DNA of 64,000 nt from Bacteroides acidifaciens (GCF_903181435.1 NZ_CAEUHO010000001.1:992001-1056000); one strand, 5' to 3'; counted from the first letter of the stretch, positions 43,383-53,319 are shown. The notes: generated by a model not told the origin, from the sequence alone. Program-made: numbers and translations.

Positions 43383-44708
43383 ATGGGAACTAAGAAAAAT
43401 TTTGTGTTAGACACAAATGTTATTCTTCACGATTACAATTGTTTGAAGAATTTCCAGGAAAATGATATTTATCTCCCTCTTGTCGTACTCGAAGAACTGG
43501 ACAAGTTCAAGAAAGGAAACGAACAGATTAACTTCAACGCTCGTGAGTTTGTACGCGAACTGGACGTGTTGACCAGCGATGAACTTTTCACTGACGGAGT
43601 GAAGCTGGGCGAAGGATTGGGACGTCTGTTTGTGGTGACCAGTAAAGTGGAAGCTACTAAAGTATGGGACTCTTTTCCTATCAAGAAACCTGACCATTTG
43701 ATTTTGGCGGCAACCGAGTATCTGACTGCCAAATATCCGAAAATGAAATCCATTCTGGTGACCAAGGATGTGAACCTGCGCATGAAAGCCCGTTCCATCG
43801 GCCTGCTTTGCGAAGATTATATCACGGATAAGGTTGTCAATGTAGATGTATTCGAGAAATCCAATGAAATATTTGAAAATGTGGATCCGGCATTGATAGA
43901 CCGTATCTATTCTTCTAAGGAAGGTATCGACTTGGGTGAGTTCGACTTTAAGGATTTGGTTCATCCTAATGAATGTTTCGTGCTGAAGAGTGACCGCAAT
44001 AGTGTATTGGCGCGTTACAATCCTTTCACTCACTCCATTTGCCGTGTGATGAAAGGCAAAAACTATGGAATCGAACCCCGCAATGCCGAACAGAGTTTTG
44101 CTTTTGAGATTCTGAACGACCCGAATATAAAATTGGTGGCACTGACCGGAAAGGCGGGAACCGGTAAGACATTGCTGGCTTTGGCTGCTGCGTTGGGGAA
44201 ATTGACAGATTACAAACAGATTTTGTTGGCACGTCCTGTTGTGGCTCTTTCTAATAAGGACATCGGTTTCCTTCCGGGAGATGCACAGGAGAAGGTGGCT
44301 CCTTACATGCAGCCGTTGTTTGACAACCTGAACGTGATTAAGCGTCAGTTTGCCGCTAATTCTACGGAAGTGAAGCGTATCGAGGATATGCAGAAAAGCG
44401 AGCAACTGGTGATTGAAGCTCTGGCATTTATCCGTGGACGTAGCTTGAGCGAAATGTATTGCATCATTGACGAAGCGCAGAACCTGACTCCGAATGAGAT
44501 AAAAACGATTATTACCCGTGCGGGCGAAGGTACGAAAATGGTCTTTACGGGGGATATCCAGCAGATTGACCAGCCGTATCTGGACAGTCAGTCCAATGGC
44601 CTGGTATATATGATTGACCGCATGAAGGATCAGAACCTCTTTGCACATGTCAACCTGTTGAAGGGTGAACGAAGCGAGTTGAGCGAGTTGGCTAGTAACC
44701 TGATGTAA
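43383..44708 (+). CDS. PhoH-family ATPase with N-terminal PIN domain
   Basis: Residues 1-~140 are a PIN ribonuclease domain (NFVLDTNVILHDYN, with further acidic residues such as VLEELDKFKKG and VTKDVNLRMKA). Residues ~225-441 are the PhoH ATPase with Walker A GKAGTGKT (~257-264) and Walker B YCIIDEAQNLT. PIN-PhoH (PhoH2-type) proteins are RNA helicase/nucleases in other bacteria. It is divergent from folC and followed by a long inverted repeat. Confidence 0.88.
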   Translation: MGTKKNFVLDTNVILHDYNCLKNFQENDIYLPLVVLEELDKFKKGNEQINFNAREFVRELDVLTSDELFTDGVKLGEGLGRLFVVTSKVEATKVWDSFPIKKPDHLILAATEYLTAKYPKMKSILVTKDVNLRMKARSIGLLCEDYITDKVVNVDVFEKSNEIFENVDPALIDRIYSSKEGIDLGEFDFKDLVHPNECFVLKSDRNSVLARYNPFTHSICRVMKGKNYGIEPRNAEQSFAFEILNDPNIKLVALTGKAGTGKTLLALAAALGKLTDYKQILLARPVVALSNKDIGFLPGDAQEKVAPYMQPLFDNLNVIKRQFAANSTEVKRIEDMQKSEQLVIEALAFIRGRSLSEMYCIIDEAQNLTPNEIKTIITRAGEGTKMVFTGDIQQIDQPYLDSQSNGLVYMIDRMKDQNLFAHVNLLKGERSELSELASNLM

Positions 44709-44725
44709 TGATGAAATATAAAACT

Positions 44726-44794
44726 GGCACGGATTACACGGATTTCACGGTTTTTCCAATTATCTTAAACCGCGTAATCTGTGTAATCCGTGCC
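44726..44794. repeat. Inverted repeat of the GGCACGGATT family, probable terminator
   Basis: Arms of 28 bases (44726-44753 / 44767-44794) with three mismatches enclose a 13-base loop, and GATTTTT follows on the plus strand. It lies between the convergent phoH and DHOD-like genes. The same TCCGTGCCTGA core recurs at 49341 and 57201. Confidence 0.8.
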
Positions 44795-44819
44795 TGATTT
44801 TTGCCTTTTACTTTTCCGC

Positions 44820-45803
44820 TTATTCTTTCTTTCCGAAATATTTCAAGAATTGCGTACGTTCGAAGGTATTGATACCTTTCACATCTTTCGTATTCAGTTT
44901 GCCTTTGAACTGGGCGATGCTGTTGAACCCTTTCCGTGCCATCCATGCAGAGAGGAAACGGTTGGCTTCTCCGATGAATGCGTTCGTGTTCTGATAAATC
45001 GCACTACAAACTTCTACTGCCGATGCACCGGCGAGAATCGCTTTTACTACTGCTTCCGCATTGACAACGCCACCGGATGCTGCATAGTCGATTTTGTCTA
45101 CTGCGGCCGACGCGATTCCAATCCAGCGAAGTGGAGTGGCGAGGTCTGAAGCATTGCTGAATACTTCACCTGAGATGTGCTCCAGCTTTTCGATATTGAT
45201 GTCCGGCTGGTAGAAACGGTTGAAGAGGACAACTGCTGCTGCGCCGTTGGCGTAGAGCTGGTCAATCAATGCTACGGGATTTGTCAGGTTGTCACCCAGT
45301 TTCATGATAACCGGAATGTTGATAGTCTTTTTGATGTGGCGGAGAATATCAATGTGACGTTGCTCGAAAGAACCATACGAATATTGTACGTCCGACTGCA
45401 ACGCGAGGATATTGATTTCTAATGCGTCCGCACCGGCTTCTTCGATTTGCTTGGCAAAGTCCACCCATTCGGAATCAGTGTAGCAGTTGATGCTGGCAAT
45501 GATGGGAATAGGGCAAACCTTCTTGCTCTCCTTAATCAAAGTCAGGTATTCGGACAACTTGTGTTCACGGATATACTCTTCCAGATAATCGCTGCCTTCA
45601 GCAGAGAAAGCCGGATCACGCAGTTGTTCCGCTTCCAGCATAATCTGTTCTTCGAACAGTGATTTCAAAACGATAGCTCCGGCACCTTCTTCGGCGAGCT
45701 TTTTATTTTTGCCGACACTGTTGGTCAGTCCCGAGCTACTGATAATGATAGGGTTTCTAAGAGAAAGCCCTGCGAAAGTAGTTTTTAAATCGGTCATGGT
45801 CAT
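44820..45803 (-). CDS. Dihydroorotate dehydrogenase-like protein
   Basis: A flavin-dependent beta/alpha-barrel protein of 327 residues. FAGLSLRNPIIISSSGLTNS at the start, ADALEINILALQSD, PVIMKLGDNLT and the phosphate-binding SGGVVNAEAVVKAILAGASAVEVCSAIY match the DHOD/FMN family. It is longer at the middle than PyrD and lies away from other pyr genes, so the substrate is uncertain. It lies 9 bases after yggS on the same strand. Confidence 0.78.
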   Translation of the reverse strand: MTMTDLKTTFAGLSLRNPIIISSSGLTNSVGKNKKLAEEGAGAIVLKSLFEEQIMLEAEQLRDPAFSAEGSDYLEEYIREHKLSEYLTLIKESKKVCPIPIIASINCYTDSEWVDFAKQIEEAGADALEINILALQSDVQYSYGSFEQRHIDILRHIKKTINIPVIMKLGDNLTNPVALIDQLYANGAAAVVLFNRFYQPDINIEKLEHISGEVFSNASDLATPLRWIGIASAAVDKIDYAASGGVVNAEAVVKAILAGASAVEVCSAIYQNTNAFIGEANRFLSAWMARKGFNSIAQFKGKLNTKDVKGINTFERTQFLKYFGKKE

Positions 45804-45812
45804 GATGATTGG

Positions 45813-46493
45813 TTAAATATTATAATTACGTTCTCCGAAAATCTTGCTTCCCACCCGTACTAAGGTACTTCCTGCGGCAATTGCTTCGTGATAGTCGTGT
45901 GACATTCCCATCGACAACTCCCGGAAGTCATCCGAACCGGCGAACCAAGTTTCTTTGAGCTCATGAAAGAGCTTATCAAGTAAACGGAATTCCCGGTTGA
46001 TTTGTTCTATATCGTCGGTGTTACTGGCCATTCCCATCAATCCGCATATCCGCACGTGGGTGAGTCTTTTCCATTCTCCGGCATCCAGCATCTCCCGGCA
46101 TTCTTCAGGACTGAAACCGAATTTCGTTTCTTCCTGCGCCACGTGTATCTGTAACAGGCAGTTGACGGCGCGTCCCGCTTTGGCTGCTTGCTTGTTGACT
46201 TCTGCCAGTAGTTTATAAGTATCAATCCCATGTATCATCGCTACGTATGGTATCATGTACTTGATTTTGTTACTTTGCAGGTGTCCGATAAAATGCCATT
46301 CGATGTCTTTGGGCAAACTTTCGTATTTAGCTGTCATTTCCTGCACCTTGCTTTCTCCAAAAATACGCTGTCCCGCCTGATATGCTTCTTCTATCGCTTC
46401 ATTGGGATGGAACTTTGAGACAGCAACCAGCCGGACTCCTTGCGGGAGCTCGGCCAGCACTTGCTTTAAATTGTCAGCAATACTCATTGTCAC
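45813..46493 (-). CDS. YggS-family PLP homeostasis protein
   Basis: It is a 226-residue single-domain barrel like the N-terminal part of alanine racemase, binding PLP without known catalysis. AVSKFHPNEAI holds the PLP lysine near residue 27, and IEWHFIGHLQSNKIK, RICGLMGMAS and LSMGMSHDYHEAIAAGSTLVRVGSKIFGER are family signatures. It starts one base after the DUF4494 stop; MSIADNL two codons in is an alternative start. Confidence 0.92.
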   Translation of the reverse strand: MTMSIADNLKQVLAELPQGVRLVAVSKFHPNEAIEEAYQAGQRIFGESKVQEMTAKYESLPKDIEWHFIGHLQSNKIKYMIPYVAMIHGIDTYKLLAEVNKQAAKAGRAVNCLLQIHVAQEETKFGFSPEECREMLDAGEWKRLTHVRICGLMGMASNTDDIEQINREFRLLDKLFHELKETWFAGSDDFRELSMGMSHDYHEAIAAGSTLVRVGSKIFGERNYNI

Positions 46494-46973
46494 TTATGCT
46501 TTTGACGGATCAAACTCCGGTTTGTCATTCAGGCCGGCACTGTACGGATATACGTCCATCAACGGTGTCTCGGACACCATGCCGATTTGATAATCCGCCA
46601 TTGTCCCCTTCATGCCTTCGTCCAGTTTCTTCACTGCGTCACGCAAATCGGCAGCTTGTACCAATACTTGTGTGGATGTCTTCTTCTCCGCACCGCTTTT
46701 TTCATCCAGCGTGATGAAAATAAGCTTGCATTTGAACCAGCGGTCGGCACTTTCTTCGTCACTGGGGAAAAGTTCGCTATAGTTAGCACGTTTGATGTCC
46801 GAAACGGTAAACTCTCCTGAGATAAACGGAGTCATTTCTTCGATGATTCGTGCTTCGGCTTCTGTGAAGCTAAGCGCGTCAACGAGATAAGGTTCGGTTA
46901 CTTTCTTCTGCATTCCGTTCTCCATTACTTTCTCATAACGGATTTTACATTCAAACCATGTATGCATTGCCAT
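46494..46973 (-). CDS. DUF4494 protein
   Basis: A 159-residue cytoplasmic protein of unknown function (HTWFECKIRYEKVMENGMQKKVTEPYLVDALSFTEAEARI...). I recognise it as DUF4494, a Bacteroidetes family often next to yggS, as here. The charged alpha/beta sequence has no catalytic motif or membrane segment. A -7 like TATCTTTG (47024-47017, minus strand) precedes it, without a matching -33. Confidence 0.75.
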   Translation of the reverse strand: MAMHTWFECKIRYEKVMENGMQKKVTEPYLVDALSFTEAEARIIEEMTPFISGEFTVSDIKRANYSELFPSDEESADRWFKCKLIFITLDEKSGAEKKTSTQVLVQAADLRDAVKKLDEGMKGTMADYQIGMVSETPLMDVYPYSAGLNDKPEFDPSKA

Positions 46974-47056
46974 AATTTTCTTCCTTTTTAATTAATTGAT
47001 ATATGTAAATTGCCTACAAAGATAAACAAAATACCAAAGTAAGTGCCGAAAGCTTT

Positions 47057-47620
47057 TTATTTTCTTTTATGCAGATTTTTTAGTTCGAATGAGAGCATGA
47101 TGCGGAAAAGTCCGATAATGAGGAAAGTAAAAGAAATCATGTACACTGCGTAAAGCGCTCCGACGGCAGGCTGCCACAATATCAGCAGAGAGCAGAGGAT
47201 GGCAAGGATGCCGAACCCCATGTACCAGCCCCAGTCGCGGGTGCCGTAACGTTTCAGGTCGATGGAGTAGCCGGTAGAGGAGAAGCCGCGGAACATGAGC
47301 CAGAAGGCAATGATGAACGGTATGACTTCCATGCTTACCATCGGATAGGCAACGAGATAAATGCCCAGCACGAGGTCTATCAATCCGCCTACGACATACC
47401 ATCCCCAACTGGGAACGCCTTTTTTATTGCTGATGGCAAAAACGATTTCCAGAATGCCGCTTATCAGCATGGACACGCTGAAAATGATGCTCAGGGCCAC
47501 ATAACTGCTTAGCGGGGAGAACATGAGCCACAGGGCTACGATAATATACACAATACCTAAAAGAAGAGAAGTCCACCAGTTTTTTACTGAATGTTGAATC
47601 TCATTGAATACAGTTTCCAT
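47057..47620 (-). CDS. HdeD/DUF308-like membrane protein
   Basis: A 187-residue integral membrane protein with about six hydrophobic segments. WTSLLLGIVYIIVALWLMFSP and repeats of the type SGILEIVFAI and GGLIDLVLGIYL are typical of the HdeD acid-resistance family, which has no proven mechanism here. It is divergent from tpx. Confidence 0.82.
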   Translation of the reverse strand: METVFNEIQHSVKNWWTSLLLGIVYIIVALWLMFSPLSSYVALSIIFSVSMLISGILEIVFAISNKKGVPSWGWYVVGGLIDLVLGIYLVAYPMVSMEVIPFIIAFWLMFRGFSSTGYSIDLKRYGTRDWGWYMGFGILAILCSLLILWQPAVGALYAVYMISFTFLIIGLFRIMLSFELKNLHKRK

Positions 47621-47757
47621 ACATTTGATATTTTAAATTGAATACTAGAATGATTTTGTTGGGGAATAACAAATTGAATTTAGAAAAGTTTTTTCGTGAA
47701 CATATTTTGGGTAATAGTTGTTTTCTATATAAAGTAAATTTTAAATATACATGCATT

Positions 47758-48258
47758 ATGGCAACAACAAATTTCAAAGGACAACCGGTGAAACTGATCG
47801 GTGAATTTATACAAGTAGGTAAAGTCGCTCCTGACTTCGAACTGGTGAAAACAGATTTGTCTTCTTTCTCGCTGAAAGACTTGAACGGCAAGAATGTGAT
47901 TCTGAATATTTTTCCGAGTCTGGACACAAGCGTATGCGCTACGTCTGTACGTAAGTTTAACAAGATGGCTGCCGGGATGAAGGACACGGTCGTGTTGGCT
48001 ATCTCTAAAGACCTTCCGTTCGCTCACGCACGTTTTTGCACGACAGAAGGTATCGAAAATGTGATTCCATTGTCGGATTTCCGCTTCTCCGATTTTGACG
48101 AAAGCTACGGTGTACGCATGGCGGACGGACCATTGGCAGGGCTTCTGGCACGTGCGGTAGTCGTAATCGGCAAGGATGGCAAAGTGGCTTATACGGAACT
48201 TGTTCCCGAGATTACACAGGAACCTGACTATGACAAGGCGCTGGCAGCTATAAAATAA
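47758..48258 (+). CDS. tpx: Thiol peroxidase
   Basis: It reduces hydroperoxides with a peroxidatic Cys60 in DTSVCATSVR and a resolving Cys94 in ARFCTTEGI, spacing as in E. coli Tpx. The upstream in-frame ATG at 47638 would add 40 residues of AT-rich, non-conserved sequence, so ATG 47758 (166 residues, MATTNFKGQPVKL) is chosen. It is probably monocistronic. Confidence 0.94.
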   Translation: MATTNFKGQPVKLIGEFIQVGKVAPDFELVKTDLSSFSLKDLNGKNVILNIFPSLDTSVCATSVRKFNKMAAGMKDTVVLAISKDLPFAHARFCTTEGIENVIPLSDFRFSDFDESYGVRMADGPLAGLLARAVVVIGKDGKVAYTELVPEITQEPDYDKALAAIK

Positions 48259-48416
48259 CATAAGTATTAAGTAATGATTTGCGGCCGACAAGTGATTGCG
48301 GCTGATACTTATCTAAAGATTTTGACCTAATGAGAACTGGTAATGAGTTTGGTATCTCGCCAAATTTAGGTTCTTGTTAGGTTGTGTTTTTTCTATACTA
48401 AACTTCAACGATTATC

Positions 48417-49301
48417 ATGAACAAGATGAAAACTCTATTCATTGCCCTGTCATGTATGGGCGCTGCAACTCTTTCGGCTCAGACTGCCGATAGTACACAA
48501 ACTTCTCCTTGGACAAAAGAAGGATTTGCCGGACTGAAACTGACGCAAGTCAGCCTTACCAACTGGGCTGCCGGTGGTGATAATTCCGTAGCTTTTGATT
48601 TACAAGGTACTTACCAAATTAATTATAAGAAAGGAAAGCATTTGTGGAACAACCGTATCGAGCTGGCTTATGGATTGAACAAGACCGGTGACGACGGGAC
48701 AAGAAAGGCGAATGATAAAATCTACCTGAATACGAATTACGGTTACGCCATTGCCAAGAACTGGTATGCGAGTGCGTTTGCCACTTTTCAGACCCAGTTC
48801 TCTCCGGGATATGACTATTCGGTCAATAAGGATGTTTCTATCTCCGAATTTATGTCTCCGGGTTATCTGACTACGGGTTTGGGCTTCACGTATGACCCCG
48901 GAAAGATATTTACGGTCGTATTGTCTCCTGCTTCCTGGCGCGGTACATTTGTATTGAATGACCGCCTCTCTGACGAAGGGGCTTACGGAGTGGATCCCGG
49001 CAAGCATTTGCTGTCTAGCTTCGGTGCCAACCTGAAAGGAGAAGTGAAATATGAATTTCTGAAAAATATGACTGTATATTCACGTTTGGACTTATATTCC
49101 GATTATCTGCATAAGCCGCTGAATATAGACGTCAACTGGGAAGTGCAGGTGAATATGATTATCAATAAGTGGTTCTCGACTACACTTACTACCAATCTGA
49201 TGTATGACGATGATGTGAAGATTGCGCAGAAAGACGGGACGAAAGGTGCCCGTGTGCAGTTTAAGGAGATATTGGGAGTAGGGGTGCAGTTCAATTTCTA
49301 A
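48417..49301 (+). CDS. DUF3078 secreted/outer-membrane protein
   Basis: A 294-residue protein with a Sec signal peptide (LFIALSCMGAATLSAQ, ~22). The mature part begins TSPWTKEGFAGLKLTQVSLTNWAAGGDN, the DUF3078 signature, and continues with alternating aromatic beta strands ending in VGVQFNF, typical of an outer-membrane beta-barrel. Function unknown. Confidence 0.8.
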   Translation: MNKMKTLFIALSCMGAATLSAQTADSTQTSPWTKEGFAGLKLTQVSLTNWAAGGDNSVAFDLQGTYQINYKKGKHLWNNRIELAYGLNKTGDDGTRKANDKIYLNTNYGYAIAKNWYASAFATFQTQFSPGYDYSVNKDVSISEFMSPGYLTTGLGFTYDPGKIFTVVLSPASWRGTFVLNDRLSDEGAYGVDPGKHLLSSFGANLKGEVKYEFLKNMTVYSRLDLYSDYLHKPLNIDVNWEVQVNMIINKWFSTTLTTNLMYDDDVKIAQKDGTKGARVQFKEILGVGVQFNF

Positions 49302-49317
49302 GATTAAAGAGAAAATT

Positions 49318-49350
49318 CAGGCACGGATTTCAAAAATAAATCCGTGCCTG
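49318..49350. terminator. Bidirectional terminator of the GGCACGGATT family
   Basis: Perfect 13-base arms (49318-49330 / 49338-49350) with a 7-base loop lie between the convergent DUF3078 and DedA genes. The right arm and its flank are nearly identical to 57201-57220. Confidence 0.85.
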
Positions 49351-49357
49351 AAATGTA

Positions 49358-49996
49358 TTATTTCTTCTTCATTCCCTTATAAATCAAGAAAGCAACGACA
49401 AATACACCGATAGCAATAAATCCGTAGCCTATTTCGTGGCTGTATTCCGTCACTTTGGCTATAAGCTGCGCTTCGCTCTCAATGCCAGGAACTTTAGCCA
49501 GATGATAACCGATGATTGCTAAAATAGTGTTCCATAATCCGGCGCCCAAAGTGGTATAGATTAGGAATGTATGCAACTTCATCTGAGCCAGTCCGGCAGG
49601 AATTGAAATCAACTGGCGGACAGCGGGAATCAACCGGCCGATAAAGGTGGAAAGTGCACCGTGCTTGTCAAAATAGACTTCGGCATTGCGAACTTTGGCT
49701 TCATCAATCAGGCACATATGTCCGATACGGCTGTTGGCAAACTTGTAAATGATGGGACGTCCCAGCCACTTAGCCAGGTAATAGTTGATTAACGCTCCGA
49801 TATTAGCCCCGATAGTAGCGAACAGAACTACCAGATAAATATTGAGCTCGTCGTTGACTGCTGCTTTGTAGGCAGCCGGCGGGATGACCACTTCCGAAGG
49901 GAAAGGTATAAAAGAACTTTCGATGGTCATTAATAAAGTGATAGTCCAATAATTCAAATGATCCAGACACCACTGGATAAAAGCTACTGATTCCAT
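49358..49996 (-). CDS. DedA-family membrane protein
   Basis: A 212-residue integral membrane protein of the DedA/VTT superfamily, implicated elsewhere in recycling undecaprenyl phosphate and membrane lipid homeostasis. Features are ESSFIPFPSEVVIPPAAY, ANIGALINYYLAKWLGR, and FIGRLIPAVRQLISIPAGLAQM, which carries the conserved arginine motif. Four to five hydrophobic segments are visible. Confidence 0.92.
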   Translation of the reverse strand: MESVAFIQWCLDHLNYWTITLLMTIESSFIPFPSEVVIPPAAYKAAVNDELNIYLVVLFATIGANIGALINYYLAKWLGRPIIYKFANSRIGHMCLIDEAKVRNAEVYFDKHGALSTFIGRLIPAVRQLISIPAGLAQMKLHTFLIYTTLGAGLWNTILAIIGYHLAKVPGIESEAQLIAKVTEYSHEIGYGFIAIGVFVVAFLIYKGMKKK

Positions 49997-50030
49997 GTTT
50001 TTTAGGGATAGGGTTTATTAAATTGATTAT

Positions 50031-51473
50031 TTATTTTCCTTTCTTTTTGCTCTCTTTTTTCATTCGCTTCAATACCTCTTTAAGAGTCTGCTCGTCTTCT
50101 TCCCTATGGTTAGGACTGGCAAGCAGGTCGAGAATGACATCTGAGCCGAGCGGATTCTTACATTCATTGTTGTATTTGAAGAAGTCCTCTATTTCGTTGC
50201 TCATCAGACTGAGAACGCTCAGTTTTTCCGTTACCAATTCATACTTCGGGTCGAGCTGGTAGGCCATCTCGTAGTATTCTTTGGCTTCGTACAGATAATC
50301 GTTGTCCGAATAAGTGGACGCTACCATATAGCACATTTCCACGCCAGGATTAATTTCTATGGCCTTTTTGAAAGCCTCGGCTGCCTGGTCTTCCTTTTCT
50401 TCCGCCAAATATACTTTTCCATCCGTCAGATAGCTAAGTCCTTCGTTCGGCCCCAGCTTTTTTGCTTTATCGCAGAGCTGGTGGGCTTCTTCGTATCTTC
50501 CCAAATGGGAGATGGCATAAGCCTTACTGGTATATGTGTCTATCAATAAGAAAGAGTCGCTTTCTTCTTCTTTTTCAAAACAGTCGATTACTTTCGTATA
50601 ATATTCATCTGCCTTCTGCCATTCTTCTTTGTTGGCGTATGACAGTCCCATGAACATATAGCCCAGTTCGGGCGGGATTGACTTATATGCAATAGCCTTT
50701 TGATAATTCTCGATGGCTTCGTCCTCATTGTTCAGGTAGAAAAAGCTGTGTGCTTTGTAAGCATAGGCGTCTCCACAGTTCTCGTCGGCTGCCAATGCGA
50801 AATCGCAGGCTTCGATTGCTTTGTCAACATTCTCTTCAATGAAATGGATTTTCGCCAGTCCCATCCAGTAAGAAGCGTTGTATGGAGCTTTGTCAATCAG
50901 TTTGTTATATGCTTTGGCGGCAGCTTCATGTTGATGTGTGGCAAACAGGTAATCGGCTGTCAGAGCCAGGTAATCCTGCTCTTCGGCATATCGTTTTTTG
51001 CCTTTCTCCAACCACTCCCGGGCATTTTCAGGATACCCCAAGTCCAGAAGGAGATATACAATATCGGTGAGTGTGACGAGCTCGTCAGCATCCTCTATCG
51101 AATTTAGAAGTTCTTGCGCTTCTTCCAGCCTACCTTCGTTGAGCAGGAGTTCGGCTTTCAGCATTTTCACGTCAGGTTCATACTCTTCGGTGATTGTAGC
51201 GGCTACTTTTTTGGCTTTTTGCAGTTTTTGAGTGTCCAGATAAAGGTAGGCTTGCTCTATCAGCAGGTCTGTGTTTCCCGGGTGCAGATGAAGTCCGTAA
51301 GTAATGACTTCCTGCGCTTCGTCAAATTTTCGTTCGGTGGCATACCAGTTGGCAATGTCAGCCAATTGATTTCCATCCAGATAGATTTGTTGCTCATTAG
51401 CTTTTGCAGCTTCGTAGTTTGTGATTAGTTCGACTAGTTCCTTTTTTGCGGACGGTGATTTTTTTCTACCCAT
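50031..51473 (-). CDS. TPR-repeat protein
   Basis: A 480-residue protein built almost entirely of tetratricopeptide repeats (ten or more 34-residue units, such as AYKAHSFFYLNNEDEAIENYQKA). No signal peptide or membrane segment is seen, so it is cytoplasmic. Both ends are lysine-rich (MGRKKSPSAKKE and KKESKKKGK). It probably acts as a scaffold; partner unknown. Confidence 0.85.
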   Translation of the reverse strand: MGRKKSPSAKKELVELITNYEAAKANEQQIYLDGNQLADIANWYATERKFDEAQEVITYGLHLHPGNTDLLIEQAYLYLDTQKLQKAKKVAATITEEYEPDVKMLKAELLLNEGRLEEAQELLNSIEDADELVTLTDIVYLLLDLGYPENAREWLEKGKKRYAEEQDYLALTADYLFATHQHEAAAKAYNKLIDKAPYNASYWMGLAKIHFIEENVDKAIEACDFALAADENCGDAYAYKAHSFFYLNNEDEAIENYQKAIAYKSIPPELGYMFMGLSYANKEEWQKADEYYTKVIDCFEKEEESDSFLLIDTYTSKAYAISHLGRYEEAHQLCDKAKKLGPNEGLSYLTDGKVYLAEEKEDQAAEAFKKAIEINPGVEMCYMVASTYSDNDYLYEAKEYYEMAYQLDPKYELVTEKLSVLSLMSNEIEDFFKYNNECKNPLGSDVILDLLASPNHREEDEQTLKEVLKRMKKESKKKGK

Positions 51474-51502
51474 TTTAATTTTATCGTTTTTTGATTGCTA
51501 AG

Positions 51503-51549
51503 ATGGGGCTGTTGCAAAAGTTTCATATCCTCTTTTGTCACAGCCCCAT
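51503..51549. repeat. Inverted repeat between glnS and the TPR gene
   Basis: Arms of 18 bases (51503-51520 / 51532-51549) with two mismatches enclose an 11-base loop. T-runs are weak (TTTAT on the plus strand). It may act as a terminator downstream of glnS or as a structured leader of the TPR gene. Confidence 0.7.
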
Positions 51550-51576
51550 TTTATAAAGTTAAGCCGGTCGGCTTCG

Positions 51577-53319
51577 TTATTTGTTAAGTTTACCCCATGT
51601 GTCTTTCAAACTTACTGTGCGGTTGAAGACCATCTTTTCCGGGGTCGACTCTTTGTCTACGTTGAAGTAACCGATTCGTTGGAACTGCAGGTAGGAGAGT
51701 GGCGGCAGGGTTGCTGCGAACTTCTCTATGTAGCAGTTGGGCAATACCTTCAATGAATCGGGATTTATAATTTCTTTCATGGCTTCCAGGGCATTGCAGT
51801 TTTTAGCTTCGCGGATGGCGGCCAATTCGTCACGTGGATTTTCCACTTTCCACAGACGGTCGTACAAGCGCACTTCTGCCTGCATGCAGTGGTTGCAGCT
51901 CACCCAGTGCAATGTACCTTTCACTTTGCGGTTGGCATCGGGCATACCGCTGCGGGTATTGGCGTCGTATTCGCAATAAACCTCAGTAATCACGCCGTTC
52001 TCGTCTTTCTTGCACCCTGTGCATTTCACGATATAGGCGTTTTTGAGACGTACTTCCTGTCCCGGTGTCATGCGGAAATATTTCTTTGGGGCATCTTCCA
52101 TGAAGTCCTCACGTTCCATCCACAATTCGCGGCTGAACTCGATGAGGTGGCTTCCTGCTTCCAGGTCTTCCGGGTTGTTGATAGCTTCCAGTTCTTCCAC
52201 TTGTCCTTCTGGATAGTTCGTGATAATAAGTTTCACAGGATTGATGACTGCCGATACGCGGATAGCGCGGCTGTTCAGGTCATCCCGAAGGGAGCTTTCC
52301 AGCAAGGCGATGTCGTTCAATGCGTCATAGGTAGTGTAACCGATTTTGTCGATAAACTTATGGATGGATTCCGGAGAATAACCACGACGGCGGAAACCGC
52401 AGATTGTCGGCATACGGGGGTCGTCCCATCCGTTCACCAAACCTTCTTTTACCAGAGTCAGCAAGTTACGTTTGCTCATCAGCGTATAGCTCAGGTTCAG
52501 CTTGTTGAACTCGGTCTGGCGGGGACGGTTGTCGTTCAGGTCTTTACCTTCTTTCAGCCAGTCGATGAAGAGGTCGTACAGCGGACGGTGTACCACAAAT
52601 TCAAGTGTACACAGCGAATGAGTCACTCCTTCGAAGAAGTCACTTTGTCCGTGGGCGAAGTCGTACATCGGATATGCCTTCCATGTAGTGCCCGTACGGT
52701 GGTGCGGATGCTTCACTACACGATAGATAATCGGGTCGCGGAAGTGCATGTTCGGGTTTGCCATGTCAATCTTGGCACGGAGCACCATAGCGCCTTCTTC
52801 AATCTCACCGCTATTCATCTTCTTGAAAAGCTCCAGGCTTTCTTCGATAGGGCGGTTCCGGTAGGGGCTTTCCACACCCGGCTGGGTAGGAGTGCCTTTT
52901 TGCTGCGCAATCAGTTCGGAACTCTGTTCGTCGATATATGCTTTTCCTTCCTCTATCAGGCGGATAGCGAAATCCCATAATTGCTGGAAATAGTCGGAAG
53001 CATAATATTCATTGCCCCAATGGTAACCTAACCACTGGATATCTTCTTTGATGGCTTCTACGTATTCCACGTCTTCCTTGGTAGGGTTTGTGTCGTCGAA
53101 ACGAAGGTTACATACACCGCCGTGCTTTTCTGCGATGCCGAAATCAAGGCAAATAGCTTTGGCATGACCGATGTGAAGGTATCCGTTAGGTTCGGGCGGG
53201 AAACGTGTCTGTACTTTTCCACCATTCTTACCCTCTTGCAAGTCTTTCTCTACTGCCTGTTCTATAAAGTTCAGGCTTTTCTTTTCACCTGCTACTTCTT
53301 CGTTTTTAATATCTGTCAT
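51577..53319 (-). CDS. glnS: Glutaminyl-tRNA synthetase
   Basis: A class I synthetase charging tRNA-Gln. PPEPNGYLHIGHAKA (HIGH motif) and TLMSKRNLL (KMSKS-like motif) are present, with the CDFG/FDDTNPTKED block characteristic of GlnS. It has the full GlnS length (580 residues) with the C-terminal beta-barrel anticodon domain. A -7 candidate TACTTTTG (53358-53351, minus strand) lies upstream. Confidence 0.95.
   Translation of the reverse strand: MTDIKNEEVAGEKKSLNFIEQAVEKDLQEGKNGGKVQTRFPPEPNGYLHIGHAKAICLDFGIAEKHGGVCNLRFDDTNPTKEDVEYVEAIKEDIQWLGYHWGNEYYASDYFQQLWDFAIRLIEEGKAYIDEQSSELIAQQKGTPTQPGVESPYRNRPIEESLELFKKMNSGEIEEGAMVLRAKIDMANPNMHFRDPIIYRVVKHPHHRTGTTWKAYPMYDFAHGQSDFFEGVTHSLCTLEFVVHRPLYDLFIDWLKEGKDLNDNRPRQTEFNKLNLSYTLMSKRNLLTLVKEGLVNGWDDPRMPTICGFRRRGYSPESIHKFIDKIGYTTYDALNDIALLESSLRDDLNSRAIRVSAVINPVKLIITNYPEGQVEELEAINNPEDLEAGSHLIEFSRELWMEREDFMEDAPKKYFRMTPGQEVRLKNAYIVKCTGCKKDENGVITEVYCEYDANTRSGMPDANRKVKGTLHWVSCNHCMQAEVRLYDRLWKVENPRDELAAIREAKNCNALEAMKEIINPDSLKVLPNCYIEKFAATLPPLSYLQFQRIGYFNVDKESTPEKMVFNRTVSLKDTWGKLNK

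Noticed and set aside
43407..44648. 413-codon minus-strand frame opposite phoH
   Set aside because: The PIN and PhoH motifs on the plus strand are intact, and the antisense product has no plausible domain or start context.
51889..52980. 363-codon plus-strand frame opposite glnS
   Set aside because: It is an antisense shadow of glnS, whose HIGH and KMSKS-like motifs are clear.
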